From Geminicoccus harenae (GTDB lineage Bacteria > Pseudomonadota > Alphaproteobacteria > Geminicoccales > Geminicoccaceae): a stretch of DNA of 64,000 bases. The notes under the pieces are model-generated. The model searched no databases. It was not told the origin of the DNA and saw only the letters and a program-made list of their open reading frames with translations. Made by a program: the position numbers and the translations under genes. Positions 7,758 through 17,078 of the stretch are shown here, in pieces (position 1 is the first letter of the stretch; each line of letters opens with the position of its first letter). Where the stretch lies: positions 1 through 64,000 of the forward strand of contig NZ_JABGCL010000013.1 in the NCBI RefSeq assembly GCF_019800005.1, given 5' to 3'.

Positions 7758-8800
7758 CGGCGCACCCGGTACTCGGTGAGGAACAGGGCGACCAGCATGG
7801 TGAGCAGTGCGGTCGCCACGATCACGTCGGCGATGAAGGACGGGACGCCATGCGCGCGGGCCATGGCGTCCGCACCCACGAACACCGCAGCCACGAAGAT
7901 CGCGGCGGGGACCACGCCCAGCGGGTTCAGGCTCGCCAGCATCGCGACGATCACCCCGGCCGTGCCGAAGCCGGGCGACAGGTCGGTGGTGACATAGCCC
8001 TTGAGCCCGGTCACCTCGACCGCCCCGGCCAGCCCGGCCAGCGCGCCGGACAGCATGGCCGTCAGCAGCAGCACCCGCCCGACCGGGATGCCGGCATGGC
8101 GTGCCGCGGGCGTCCCCAGGCCCACCGCCCGCGCCGAGAGGCCGAACACGGTGCGGGCATTGAGGAAGGCGATCGCCAGTGCCGCCAGCAGGGCCAGGGC
8201 GAAGCCCAGATGGAGGCGGGTGCGCGCCAGGAGCTGCGGCAGGAGGCCGGCTTCGGTCACCGGCACCGATTGCGGCCAGCCGAACGCCAGCGGGTCCTTC
8301 ATCGGCCCTTCGATCAGGAGCGAGACCAGCAGGATCGCCACGAAGTTCAGGAGCAGGGTGGTCACCACCTCGTCCACGCCCAGGCGCAGCTTGAGGAGAG
8401 CCGGGCCCAGGAGGAACAGGGCACCCGCCAGCGCACCGGCCAGGAGCAGGAGCGGCACCAGCAGGGCGGGCGGCAGGCCCCAGTCGGCCGAGCCGAGGGC
8501 CGCCACCGCAATGGCGCCGAGATAGAACTGCCCCTCCAGGCCGATGTTCCAGAACCGCGCCCGGAACGCCACGGCGGCACCGAGGCCGGTCAGGATCAGC
8601 GGCGTGGCCCGGGTCAGCGTCTCGGTGATGCCGAGCCGGCTGCCCAGCGCCTCCTGGAACAGGGTGGCGTAGGCGGCGAGCACAGGCGCACCGGCCAGCC
8701 CGATCAGCAGGCTGCACAGGACCAGCGCGGTCACGATCGCCGCCATCGGTGCCGCCACCAGCAACAGGGGCGGCGTCCGCTCACGCCGCTCGAGGCGCAT
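7754..8800 (-). CDS. ABC transporter permease, BMP/purine-nucleoside type (first permease)
   Basis: Inner-membrane permease of about 348 residues, the partner of the next gene in a heterodimeric channel. The motif TLTRATPLILTGLGAAVAFRARFWNIGLEGQ is typical of NupP/YufP-like permeases. Of two ATGs (8806, 8800) I prefer 8800 because a GGGGGAGG Shine-Dalgarno lies six bases upstream of it, while 8806 abuts that site directly. The start overlaps the end of the ATPase gene by 20 bp and the stop overlaps the next permease by 4 bp. Confidence 0.85.
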   Translation of the reverse strand: MRLERRERTPPLLLVAAPMAAIVTALVLCSLLIGLAGAPVLAAYATLFQEALGSRLGITETLTRATPLILTGLGAAVAFRARFWNIGLEGQFYLGAIAVAALGSADWGLPPALLVPLLLLAGALAGALFLLGPALLKLRLGVDEVVTTLLLNFVAILLVSLLIEGPMKDPLAFGWPQSVPVTEAGLLPQLLARTRLHLGFALALLAALAIAFLNARTVFGLSARAVGLGTPAARHAGIPVGRVLLLTAMLSGALAGLAGAVEVTGLKGYVTTDLSPGFGTAGVIVAMLASLNPLGVVPAAIFVAAVFVGADAMARAHGVPSFIADVIVATALLTMLVALFLTEYRVRR

Positions 8801-10301
8801 CGCCATCCTCCCCCGCCATCATCAGGCCGAGCCGTGCCTCGCTCGCCGCCTCGATCGGGAGCGGGGCCGACAGGCGGCCCTTGAAGATCACCTGGACCCG
8901 GTCGGCCAGGCGGAAGATCTCGTCCAGGTCTTCGGAAATGAGCAGCACCCCTGCCCCGTTGCCGCGCGCCTCCAGCAGGCGCCGGTGGATCTCGGCCACC
9001 GCCCCCTCGTCCAGCCCCCGGGTCGGCTGGCTGGCGACGATCAGCCTGGGCTGCTCCACGAGGTTCCGCCCGAGGATCAGCTTCTGCATGTTGCCGCCGG
9101 ACAGGAGCCGGGTCCGGGTCGTGGGCTCGGCACCGCGGATGTCGAACATCCGGATCAGGCCGGCGGCGTGGTCGAGCGCGGCCTGGCGGCGCAGCAGGCC
9201 CAGGCGCGAGAAGCGCCGGTCGCGAATCCGCTCCAGCACCGCGTTCTCATAAAGCCGCAGGTCGCCGACCACGCCTTCATGGTGCCGGTCCTCCGGGATG
9301 TGGGCGAGCCCGGCTTCGGCCAGGGCGTCATGATCGAGGCGCGCCACCGGCCGGCCCAGCAGCTCGATCCGGCCCGTCGGCTGCGGTGCCGTGCCGGCGA
9401 ACAGCCGGGACAGCGCGTCCTGCCCGTTGCCGGCCACGCCCACGATGCCCAGCACCTCGCGCTCGCGCAGGTCCAGCGCGATGTCGTCCAGCAGGCGGCG
9501 TCCGCCGGCCTCGACCCGCACGCCGTCCAGCCGCAGGAGGCTCCCGCCGGGCTCGAGCGGCACCCTGGACGCATGGACCACCCGCCGGCCCACCATCAGC
9601 TCGGCCAGTTCCGCGCGCGAGGCGCCGGCAGCCGGCCGCTCGGCCACCAGCCTGCCGCCGCGCAGGACGGCCACCCGATCGGCATGGGCCACCACCTCGT
9701 GCAGCTTGTGGCTGATGAAGATCAGGCTCAGTCCCTGCCTCGCCATGCCGCGCAGGGTCGAGAACAGCCGCTCGGATTCCTGCGGGGTCAGCACCGCGGT
9801 GGGCTCGTCCAGGATCAGGATGCGAGCGTCGCGGTAGAGCGACTTCAGGATCTCGACGCGCTGGCGCTCACCGACCGAAAGCTCGCCGACCCGCCGGTCC
9901 GGGTCGACCGGCAGCCCGAACCGTTCCGCCAGCTCGACGAGGCGGCGCCTGGCAGCGCCGCGCCGGCTGCGCCAGGCGGACAAGGGCTCGGTGCCGATCG
10001 TGACATTGTCCAGCACGCTCAGGTTGCTGGCCAGCGTGAAATGCTGGTGGACCATGCCGATCCCGGCAGCGATCGCGGCCTTGGGATCACCCGGGGGCAG
10101 GACCTGGCCGAACGCCCTGACCGTCCCGGCATCGGCCACGTAATGGCCGAACAGGATGCTCATGAGCGTGGTCTTGCCGGCGCCGTTCTCGCCCAGCAGG
10201 GCCAGCACCTCGCCCCGGCCGAGCGTCAGGTCGATGCCGTCATTGGCGAGGAGCGTGCCGAACCGCTTGGTGATCCCCGTCAGTTCGAGGACCGGGCTCA
10301 C
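8781..10301 (-). CDS. ABC transporter ATP-binding protein with two ATPase domains (BMP/nucleoside type)
   Basis: About 506 residues with tandem ATPase domains. Domain 1 has Walker A GENGAGKTT, the QHFTL Q-loop, signature LSVGERQRVEI and Walker B ILILDEPTAVLT. Domain 2 has a degenerate Walker A (GVAGNGQDAL), signature LSGGNMQKLILGR and a Walker B region IVASQPTRGLD in which the usual acidic residue is Gln. That asymmetry is normal for RbsA/NupO-type ATPases, where one site is catalytically weak. The start is the GTG at 10301, which overlaps the binding-protein stop by 4 bp (GTGA); the open frame upstream of it is antisense-like shadow. It energises the two permeases encoded downstream. Confidence 0.88.
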   Translation of the reverse strand: MSPVLELTGITKRFGTLLANDGIDLTLGRGEVLALLGENGAGKTTLMSILFGHYVADAGTVRAFGQVLPPGDPKAAIAAGIGMVHQHFTLASNLSVLDNVTIGTEPLSAWRSRRGAARRRLVELAERFGLPVDPDRRVGELSVGERQRVEILKSLYRDARILILDEPTAVLTPQESERLFSTLRGMARQGLSLIFISHKLHEVVAHADRVAVLRGGRLVAERPAAGASRAELAELMVGRRVVHASRVPLEPGGSLLRLDGVRVEAGGRRLLDDIALDLREREVLGIVGVAGNGQDALSRLFAGTAPQPTGRIELLGRPVARLDHDALAEAGLAHIPEDRHHEGVVGDLRLYENAVLERIRDRRFSRLGLLRRQAALDHAAGLIRMFDIRGAEPTTRTRLLSGGNMQKLILGRNLVEQPRLIVASQPTRGLDEGAVAEIHRRLLEARGNGAGVLLISEDLDEIFRLADRVQVIFKGRLSAPLPIEAASEARLGLMMAGEDGDAPRAA

Positions 10302-11272
10302 GTCGGCTGCGAATCGTCGATCTCGACCTCGAACGCGCCGGACTTGATCTCGGCGCGCACCTGCTCCATCGCCGCCACCGCGTCGACCGGCACCAGCTGC
10401 GGGTCGAACGAGACGTCGTTGCCGCCAAAGCGCATGAAGCTGAACTGGCTGTAGTCCTTGCCGGTGGGCGTGCCGGCCTTCACGTCGGCGACCGCGGCAC
10501 CCAGGATCGGGTCGAAGATCCAAAGCGCGTTGGCAAACACCGTACCCGGATAGCGCGGCGCATAGTCGAGCAGGGAGCCCACCGCCAGCACGCCCCGCTC
10601 CTTGGCGGCATCGGCCGTGCCGATCCGCTCGCCGAACAGGACGTCCGCACCGGCATCGATCTGGGCCATGCCCGCCTCCTTGGCCTTGGGCGGGTCGAAG
10701 AAGGTGCCGATGAACTGGACCAGGAACTTCGCATCCGGCCGGACCCGCGCCACCCCGGCGCGGAACGCGTTGATCAGCCGGTTGATCTCCGGGATCGGGT
10801 AGCCGCCCACCGCGCCATAGGTGTTCGTCTTCGACACGGCCGCCGCGAGCATGCCGCACAGATAGGCCGCCTCGTGGTTCCAGGTGCCGAACACGCCGAG
10901 ATTGGGCTCCTGCGCCTTCAGGGACGAGCCCATCAGGAAGCTGATCTCCGGATAGTCCTTGGCCGCCTGGCGCGCTTCGCGCTCGACGCCGTAGACCTCG
11001 CCCACGACCAGCCTGGCCCCCTGCTCGGCATACTGGCGCATCGCCCGGACATAGTCGGTGTTGGCGACCGATTCGCTGAACACGTACTCGATCGTGCCGG
11101 CCTCGTTCGCGTTCACCAGCGCCTCGTGCAGCCGGGAGTTCCAGGCGTTCTCGACGGGCACGGTATGGATGCCCGCGACCTTCAGCCGCTCCTGGCCCTG
11201 GGCCGGGCGGACCAGGTTCAGGACGGGGATGAGGGCCGACGCGGCCACGAGGTTGCGGCGGGAGATCGACAT
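10298..11272 (-). CDS. BMP-family substrate-binding protein (purine nucleoside-like ABC importer)
   Basis: Periplasmic binding protein of 324 residues in the BMP/PnrA family. The N-terminus MSISRRNLVAASALIPVL carries a twin-arginine-like signal peptide ending near AQG-QE. The mature protein begins LKVAGIHTVPVENAWN and contains the family blocks YAEQGARLVVGEVYG, FGTWNHEAAYLCG and YGAVGGYPIPEINR. Known PnrA-type proteins bind purine nucleosides; some proteobacterial members bind other ligands, so the exact substrate is open. It is the first gene of a four-gene overlapping operon reading leftward to 6816. The 221 bp to the divergent sedolisin gene should contain both promoters; no clear operator is visible. 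Confidence 0.85.
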   Translation of the reverse strand: MSISRRNLVAASALIPVLNLVRPAQGQERLKVAGIHTVPVENAWNSRLHEALVNANEAGTIEYVFSESVANTDYVRAMRQYAEQGARLVVGEVYGVEREARQAAKDYPEISFLMGSSLKAQEPNLGVFGTWNHEAAYLCGMLAAAVSKTNTYGAVGGYPIPEINRLINAFRAGVARVRPDAKFLVQFIGTFFDPPKAKEAGMAQIDAGADVLFGERIGTADAAKERGVLAVGSLLDYAPRYPGTVFANALWIFDPILGAAVADVKAGTPTGKDYSQFSFMRFGGNDVSFDPQLVPVDAVAAMEQVRAEIKSGAFEVEIDDSQPT

Positions 11273-11493
11273 GGTTCCTCCGGGGCAGGCTCGGCGAGTT
11301 CAGCGATGCTGCCGGCCGATCTGTCAAGGTGGCAGCGCAGGGCGATCCGGGGTATCGCAGCGCCGCTCCTCCGGGCCCATGCTGCAATGCGGCAGCGGCC
11401 GGGCCTTCCCGCCAGCACAGGGGAAGACATCCCGATCGCGTGAAGCCTTGGTGAAGGAGGCAGCCGTGCCTTGATCCAGTAGCCAGCCGACGG

Positions 11494-14376
11494 TTGATTG
11501 CGGCCGCACGAATTACAATTTCGCATCTGTTGAAGACCCCCGAGGACGTGGCATTGGCGACCATCGAGAACTCCACCTATCTCGACCTGACCTCCCATCG
11601 TGCCACCGACAAGACCAGCGTCGCCGAGGTCTTCGATCTCGATGCAGCCAGGATCGAGCAGGCGGCGGCCGACACCACCATGCGGGTGGCGCTGACGCTG
11701 GAACGGGCCGAGGATCCCTCCTCCCTGCTCGCCGCCGACTGGGCCACGCGGCAGGCGACGCTCGCCGAGATGAAGGCGGATGGCTCGCTCTGGTCCAGCT
11801 TCGGCGCCGATCCCGCGGCCCATGCCGGCGTGGCGGCGGAACTCTCCGGCGCCGGCTACCGGCTGCTCGACGCCGAGGACGGCTACGTCGCGTCCGCCGA
11901 ATCGCGCACGGTCTGGGTCGAGCTCGATGCGCGGCAGTTCGACGAGCTGTTCGGCACCAAGCTGATGGTGGCGGATGCCGACGACCCGGCCAGTTCCTTT
12001 TTGTTCTGGAACGGCGAGCTTTCCCTGCCCGACGAGCTGGCCGGCTTGGTCGAGGGCATCTGGTTCGACTTCGGCGCCCCGGATGCCGCCAACGGCCTGG
12101 TGGAGGGCGAGGTCGAGCTGCCTGACGGCGCGCAGAGCATCGGCAATGGCACGGGCGCCATCGAGAGCCTGTCGCCCGCCGAGATCGCCGAGCTGTTTCA
12201 TTTCCCCATCACGGACGAGGGTGTCGAGACCGGCCGGATCGGCCTGATCGAGCCCGGCATCGGCGCGGCGATGCCCGAGGATTCAGCGATCAGCTTCCAG
12301 GAGGGGCTGGACGACTACCGCCAGGAGATCGGGCTGGACGGGTCCGGGCGGTACTACGTGGTCAATGCGGCCCAGCAGGCGTGGGACCCGGACCTTGCGA
12401 CCGAGCGCTCGCTGGATGTCGGGGTGGTCGCGGGGGCGGCCCCCAACAGCGAGATCGGGCTCTATGCCGGCAGCGGCGTGAACGGCACCGTGTTCACCGC
12501 CTACCAGAGCGCCATCTGGGACGAGCGGCATGATCCGGGCTTGCTGTCGTCCTCGTTCAGCGACTTCTCGATGCCCTCGCCGGATTCGCCGTTCGCGGCC
12601 GCCTACCAGGGACTGTTCGTCGATGCGGCGCTGCGCGGCCAGTCCGTGTTCATCGCACTGGGCGACGGCGGTTCCGGCGGCCTGATCGGCAACGGCCTGA
12701 CCAATGTCGAATCGATCAGCTCCAGCCCCTATGCCGTGGCGGTCGGCGGGACCTCGGTCAGCACGATCGCGGCCGCCGGCGCCGACGACACGCTGCAGGA
12801 CCTGCTGGCCCGCGCCGAGGACGGCGAGCTGGACCTGCTCCAGCTCCTGGTGGCCGGCGGCCTGCAGGAGCTGCCCGCAGACGCCCCGGACACGGCCAAG
12901 CTCGTCGAGACCGTCTGGAACGAGTATTTCCACTCCGGCGACCGGCTGCTGCCGGGCTACGATTCCAACGCGGCCACGGCCGGCGGCGTGGACCCGAACC
13001 AGCCCACGCCCTGGTACCAGGAGGCGTTCGGGCTGACGCCCACCACGACCGACCCGCTGAAGGAGACCGGCCGCGGCGTGCCGGACGTGGCGGCACCCGC
13101 CGGCGGCAACCTCTACTACTTCACCCCGGCCGACGACCTGCAGAGCTTCGACAATCTGGGCGGCGGCACCAGCGCGTCCGCGCCGTTCTGGGCAGCGCTC
13201 GGTGCTAGGATCAACGCCGTGTTCGAGGACCAGGGCCTGCCGCGCCTGGGCTACATGAACGACCTGCTCTACGTCGCCGCCACGGTGGCGCCGGGCGCCT
13301 TCAACGACATCCAGCTCGGCAACAACACGTCCAGCCACGTCAACGCGCCGCCGCTCGACGAGTTCTCGGACGAGACGCCGGTGCCGACCGGGTTCGGCTA
13401 CGAGGCGGGCCCCGGCTACGACCTGGTGACCGGGCTGGGCTCGCCCAACGGGCTGCTCCTGACCCGGGCGCTCACCACCATCGCGCACAGCCAGTCCGGC
13501 CCCGCACTGCCGGGCGTGCTGGACCTGGACGATGGCCGCAGTGCCCTGGACCAGTCCCTCCTCCTGCAGCCTTCGCTGGCCGGAGCGCTGGATCTGGAGT
13601 TGCAGAGCGGCGGGGACGGCTATCGCTGGAACGGCGCGCCCGGCTCGCCCCATGCCTGGAGCATCCAGTTCGCCCAGCAGGCCTTGCAGGGCGACTTTTC
13701 CGCCGACCTCGTCCGGCTGTTCGACGAGGCGAGCCAGGGCCAGGCACTCCAGATCGACGCCCGGCAGGGCGACGCGCTCGGCATCGGCATCGGCGGCCAG
13801 GACGCGGCCGCGTTCCGCGAGACGCTCTCCAACGAGTACGGCTTCGTCGACTACACCACGGCCGATCTCGACAGCGCGCTGCGGGTCGCCCGCTCGGTCG
13901 CGGTCGCGGAGACCGCCGGGGATGCCGATGGCCAGGAGGCGGTCGTACGCGTCCGCCAGAACGGCAAGCTGGAATCCTCCCTGCTGTTCTACGAGGTCGA
14001 CGACCTGCTCGGCACGATCGACGGCCTAGCGCCGGGCGATGCCGGCTATGCCGAGGCGAGCCTGGAGCGCGGCTACGAGACCAGCTCCGGCGAGCGCTGG
14101 ATCAGCGGCCCGGGCTTTGGCGAATATCTCGAGACCAGCATCCTGGACGTGGACGATGGCGACCTGATCGCCATGCGGCTGAGCAACAAGCAGGGCGAGT
14201 TCTGGGGCTTCACCCAGGCGAACGAGCCGGAGGACGGCCAGCAGGTGGCGCATCTGTGGAACTACGGCCTGAACACCTGGGGCTGGGAGGACATGCGGGG
14301 CGGCGACTTCGACTATAACGACATCGTCGTCCAGCTCGACTTCGTCAGCACGAGCGGCCGGGCCCTGGTCGCCTGA
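11494..14376 (+). CDS. S53 (sedolisin/kumamolisin-like) serine-carboxyl protease with DUF4114 tail
   Basis: Protein of up to 960 residues. Residues 60-160 look like the pro-kumamolisin activation domain. The catalytic domain shows the ExxxD pair (E304, D308 in TERSLD), the oxyanion Asp (D391 in GDGGSGG) and the nucleophile S560 in GGGTSASAP. The C-terminal calcium site includes FNDIQLGNN (D605) and GPGYDLVTGLGSP (D643). About 150 residues follow without clear homology, then a DUF4114-like domain near 890-955 (WGWEDMRGGDFDYNDIVV). There is no signal peptide, and DUF4114 is common on large secreted alphaproteobacterial proteins, so type I-like export is possible. The start is uncertain: TTG 11494, TTG 11530 and GTG 11548 are all in frame. 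It is convergent with the RTX protease gene. Confidence 0.85.
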   Translation: MIAAARITISHLLKTPEDVALATIENSTYLDLTSHRATDKTSVAEVFDLDAARIEQAAADTTMRVALTLERAEDPSSLLAADWATRQATLAEMKADGSLWSSFGADPAAHAGVAAELSGAGYRLLDAEDGYVASAESRTVWVELDARQFDELFGTKLMVADADDPASSFLFWNGELSLPDELAGLVEGIWFDFGAPDAANGLVEGEVELPDGAQSIGNGTGAIESLSPAEIAELFHFPITDEGVETGRIGLIEPGIGAAMPEDSAISFQEGLDDYRQEIGLDGSGRYYVVNAAQQAWDPDLATERSLDVGVVAGAAPNSEIGLYAGSGVNGTVFTAYQSAIWDERHDPGLLSSSFSDFSMPSPDSPFAAAYQGLFVDAALRGQSVFIALGDGGSGGLIGNGLTNVESISSSPYAVAVGGTSVSTIAAAGADDTLQDLLARAEDGELDLLQLLVAGGLQELPADAPDTAKLVETVWNEYFHSGDRLLPGYDSNAATAGGVDPNQPTPWYQEAFGLTPTTTDPLKETGRGVPDVAAPAGGNLYYFTPADDLQSFDNLGGGTSASAPFWAALGARINAVFEDQGLPRLGYMNDLLYVAATVAPGAFNDIQLGNNTSSHVNAPPLDEFSDETPVPTGFGYEAGPGYDLVTGLGSPNGLLLTRALTTIAHSQSGPALPGVLDLDDGRSALDQSLLLQPSLAGALDLELQSGGDGYRWNGAPGSPHAWSIQFAQQALQGDFSADLVRLFDEASQGQALQIDARQGDALGIGIGGQDAAAFRETLSNEYGFVDYTTADLDSALRVARSVAVAETAGDADGQEAVVRVRQNGKLESSLLFYEVDDLLGTIDGLAPGDAGYAEASLERGYETSSGERWISGPGFGEYLETSILDVDDGDLIAMRLSNKQGEFWGFTQANEPEDGQQVAHLWNYGLNTWGWEDMRGGDFDYNDIVVQLDFVSTSGRALVA

Positions 14377-14395
14377 CCGCCTGCGCCTTCCTCGG

Positions 14396-15952
14396 TCAGG
14401 TCGTGGTGAACCAGTCTGCCCGCACGCCCGTGGCGCCCACCAGCAGCACGTCGTGGCCGTTGGCCAGGGCGAACGAGGTGTTGCCGCCGCTGGTGGTCGC
14501 CGCTGCCAGGAACTGGTCGACGCTGTAGCCGCCGCGCAGCAGGATCTGGTCGATGCCGGCGCTGAAGTCGGTGATCCGGTCGCTGCTGCCGGCGTCCGCC
14601 TCCAGGACGAACCGGTCTCGCCCGGTCCCGCCGGTCAGCACGTCGTCGCCGACCCCACCGTTCAGCAGGTCGTCGTCGGCACCGCCGCCCAGCACGTCGT
14701 CTCCGGCACCGCCCGCCAGGATGTCGTTCGCCGAGCCGCCATGGGCGATGTCGTCGCCGGCACCGCCGCCCAGCCGGTCCCGACCGTCCGCGCCGAACAT
14801 CTCGTCATTGCCGGCACCGCCATCCAGCACGTCGGCGAGGCTGCCGCCATTGAGCAGGTCGGCGCCGGCCTCGCCGAAGAGCTGGTCGCTGCCGCCCAGG
14901 CCCAGCAGCCGGTCGTTGCCCCCGAGGCCGAGCAGCATGTCCGCACCGTCGAACCCGGCCAGGACGTTGTCGGCCCCATTGCCGGTGATGTGGTCGTTGC
15001 CGCTGCCGCCGTTGGCGTTCTCGATGATCGTGCCGAATGCCGTGCGCAGCGAGCGTGGCAGTTCAGCGTAGTTACCCGCCGGGTCCAGCCAGCCATACTC
15101 CCAGCCGACCAGGCTCCAGTTCCCCTGGCGCAGGTCGACCTGCACGTCAGCCACCTGGTTGCTGAGATCGAGCAGGTCGGTGCCGCCGTCATCCACCAGC
15201 GTGGTCAGCATCATCGGATCCTGCTCGAACCGGTACACGTCGTCGCCGGTGGCATGAGCGCGGGCACCATAGAGGAAGCGGAGCGCATCGACGTCATAGG
15301 CCGACAGGCCATCCGGGAACACGAACGGCCAGCTCCCGCTTGCCGGCACGTCTCCGGGGAACACGCGATAGCTCATCAGCGTGCCGCCCAGCCAGTCCTC
15401 GCCGGGCACCATGGCTGGGCTGCTGTCATGGGGATGCGTCAGGCCCAGCGCGTGGCCGATCTCGTGCAGGACAGTCATGTAATCGCTGCCACCCGGCAGG
15501 AGGTCCACTTCGGGCGTGCCGAACCACCAAGGCAGCCAGATGTCACCTGCGGCCGGGCTCTCATGGGGCAGGAAACGGTAGGCCCCCCCGGCGCTCTCCG
15601 ACTGGGCGAAACGCAGGACGCCCACGCTCGCGGCACCATCCGCCACCGGCACGAACCGGACGTCGACGAACTGCTCGATATGGTCGAGTGCTGCACGGAT
15701 CGCAGCACGCTGCGCGTTGCCCATCGTCACTACGTTGGCGGCATCGACGCTGCCGTCATACTCCGCCGACCAGGTGGAGCCGGGCCCTGCGAAACTGTAG
15801 CTGACCACGAGCCCGTTGCCGGCCTCATCCGTGCCGAGCCTGGTCCCGCCCAGAAGGGCGTTGCGCACCCGCGCGGCCGGATCGACCTGGTCGAGGATGA
15901 AGGTGAACGGGGTGAAAGCCCCGGGATGCACCGCGCCGAGCGTTTGAGCCAT
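14396..15952 (-). CDS. serralysin-like M10 metalloprotease with RTX repeats
   Basis: 518-residue secreted protease. The zinc-binding motif HEIGHALGLTH (H163, E164, H167, H173) and the Met-turn MSY (M193) define an M10B metzincin. About 15 RTX nonapeptides (GGxGxDxLx type) fill residues 315-450 and should fold into a calcium-binding beta-roll. The C-terminal 60 residues (DRITDFSAGIDQILL... ending DWFTTT) resemble type I secretion substrates. There is no Sec signal, as expected for HlyBD/TolC-type export, but no type I exporter genes are in this window. The gene ends 19 bp from the stop of the sedolisin gene, placing two extracellular proteases tail to tail. Confidence 0.9.
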   Translation of the reverse strand: MAQTLGAVHPGAFTPFTFILDQVDPAARVRNALLGGTRLGTDEAGNGLVVSYSFAGPGSTWSAEYDGSVDAANVVTMGNAQRAAIRAALDHIEQFVDVRFVPVADGAASVGVLRFAQSESAGGAYRFLPHESPAAGDIWLPWWFGTPEVDLLPGGSDYMTVLHEIGHALGLTHPHDSSPAMVPGEDWLGGTLMSYRVFPGDVPASGSWPFVFPDGLSAYDVDALRFLYGARAHATGDDVYRFEQDPMMLTTLVDDGGTDLLDLSNQVADVQVDLRQGNWSLVGWEYGWLDPAGNYAELPRSLRTAFGTIIENANGGSGNDHITGNGADNVLAGFDGADMLLGLGGNDRLLGLGGSDQLFGEAGADLLNGGSLADVLDGGAGNDEMFGADGRDRLGGGAGDDIAHGGSANDILAGGAGDDVLGGGADDDLLNGGVGDDVLTGGTGRDRFVLEADAGSSDRITDFSAGIDQILLRGGYSVDQFLAAATTSGGNTSFALANGHDVLLVGATGVRADWFTTT

Positions 15953-16029
15953 GACTGAACCTATCGGTAGAAGGTCCTGTGGACCGGGTATCTGCCCAGG
16001 ATCATGCCATGCGTCACGTTACGCGAATA

Positions 16030-16057
16030 TATCCTACGAGTCACAACTCAGAGGATA
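16030..16057. promoter_or_regulatory. 28-bp imperfect inverted repeat between the CAP and serralysin genes
   Basis: Arms TATCCTACGAGT (16030-16041) and ACTCAGAGGATA (16046-16057) pair over 10 of 12 positions around a 4-base CACA loop. It lies 17 bp after the CAP-gene stop and about 80 bp upstream of the serralysin start, both minus strand. It could be an operator for the protease, or a hairpin ending the CAP transcript; no U-tract follows. Confidence 0.4.
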
Positions 16058-16073
16058 ACACTGACGTTGCAGC

Positions 16074-17078
16074 TCACCGGTTTGTGCGCAGACGACCGAG
16101 CACCGTCACCGCGCTCTTGCCGCCCCTGCCGTCCGCTTGCGCTGCAAACCCCAGATGCGTCATGTCCGGGCTCAGCAAGACCTGAGCGGTCTCGGCACCG
16201 TCCAGCCACTGGCGGCTGAACCACTCGGCATCGGCGGCATCGAGCTTGGCCCCGCAGCCGCTGCAGCCGGCCGAGCTCCAGGCCAGCGTCGCCCAGCGTT
16301 CCCGTTCCTCCGCCGGCAACGCCGCGCCCAGATCGTCCGCCGGTGGGGCGGATTCGGTGCCGGGCTCGGGCAGGATCGCGCCGGCCACGCCGTCCAGCAC
16401 CTCGCTCGCGGCCAGTTCGGGCAGCCCGCGCTCATCCCTGGCAGCGTTCACCAGCTCCAGCACCAGCGCCCCGGCTTCGGCCGGCGATACCGGCCGGGCC
16501 GGCTGGCCCTCTGCCTGCCCCGGCGAGCGGCCCGGCCCGGAGAAGGTCTGCACGGCCACCAGCCGGTCACCCTCCACGGCGATGCCGTAGCCGAACTGGT
16601 CCAGCTCAGGCGTGAGGAGGTTCTCCCGGTGCCCCGGGCTGTTCATCCAGCCTTCCTGCAGCGCCTCGATGCGGGCCGCATCGATCTCGGGCGGGCAGCC
16701 GGTGCACTGGGCGAGGTTCTCGGCGACCACCCGCCCCTCCGGCCCGCCATGCTCCCGGTAGCGATCCTGGACGTTGCGCCCGTCCGGTGATTCGTGGGCG
16801 AAGAAGTTTCGCGCCAGCATGTCCCTTGCATGTGCCTGGGCAGCCAGGTTCAGGGGTTCCGCCAGCTCCAGCGGCGCCAGGCCATGCTCGTCGCGGTCCG
16901 CATTCGCCGCCGCCAGGGCCTGCTCCCGCAGGGCCGGGAGATTGCCGGGGTCGGCAGCCAGGGCCGGAACCGTGCCCATGAGCAGGCAGGCGATGGCCAG
17001 GGTGGCCACCGCCCGCCAGCGCTCCGGCTGCTCCCGGAGCGGCTGGAGAAGGTCACGGATCACCGGGAGGTCCGGCAC
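16074..17078 (-). CDS. CAP-superfamily (SCP/PR-1-like) secreted protein
   Basis: 334 residues with an N-terminal signal/anchor segment (WRAVATLAIACLLMGTVPALA). A CAP domain follows at about residues 45-185: ALAAANADRDEHGLAPLELAEPLNLAAQ, HARDM, FFAHESPDG, then WMNSPGHRENLLTPELDQFGYGI. These are the standard CAP motifs including the cavity histidine and glutamate. A second, degenerate CAP-like half (about 195-334) repeats AGALVLELVNAARDERGLPEL and ends with a CSGC pair. Its role is unknown; bacterial CAP proteins are extracellular or periplasmic. The start is a GTG at 17078, overlapping the upstream gene by 26 bp; GTG 17063 is an alternative. Confidence 0.8.
   Translation of the reverse strand: MPDLPVIRDLLQPLREQPERWRAVATLAIACLLMGTVPALAADPGNLPALREQALAAANADRDEHGLAPLELAEPLNLAAQAHARDMLARNFFAHESPDGRNVQDRYREHGGPEGRVVAENLAQCTGCPPEIDAARIEALQEGWMNSPGHRENLLTPELDQFGYGIAVEGDRLVAVQTFSGPGRSPGQAEGQPARPVSPAEAGALVLELVNAARDERGLPELAASEVLDGVAGAILPEPGTESAPPADDLGAALPAEERERWATLAWSSAGCSGCGAKLDAADAEWFSRQWLDGAETAQVLLSPDMTHLGFAAQADGRGGKSAVTVLGRLRTNR

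Noticed and set aside
8801..11576. Possible extra-long frames extending the ABC ATPase and permease genes upstream
   Set aside because: The added N-terminal parts are antisense or off-frame shadow of the neighbouring genes; GTGA/ATGA overlaps mark the real starts.
14600..15010. Short repeated DNA that might suggest a CRISPR or satellite array
   Set aside because: The 27-bp periodicity encodes RTX nonapeptides of the serralysin gene in frame; no spacers.
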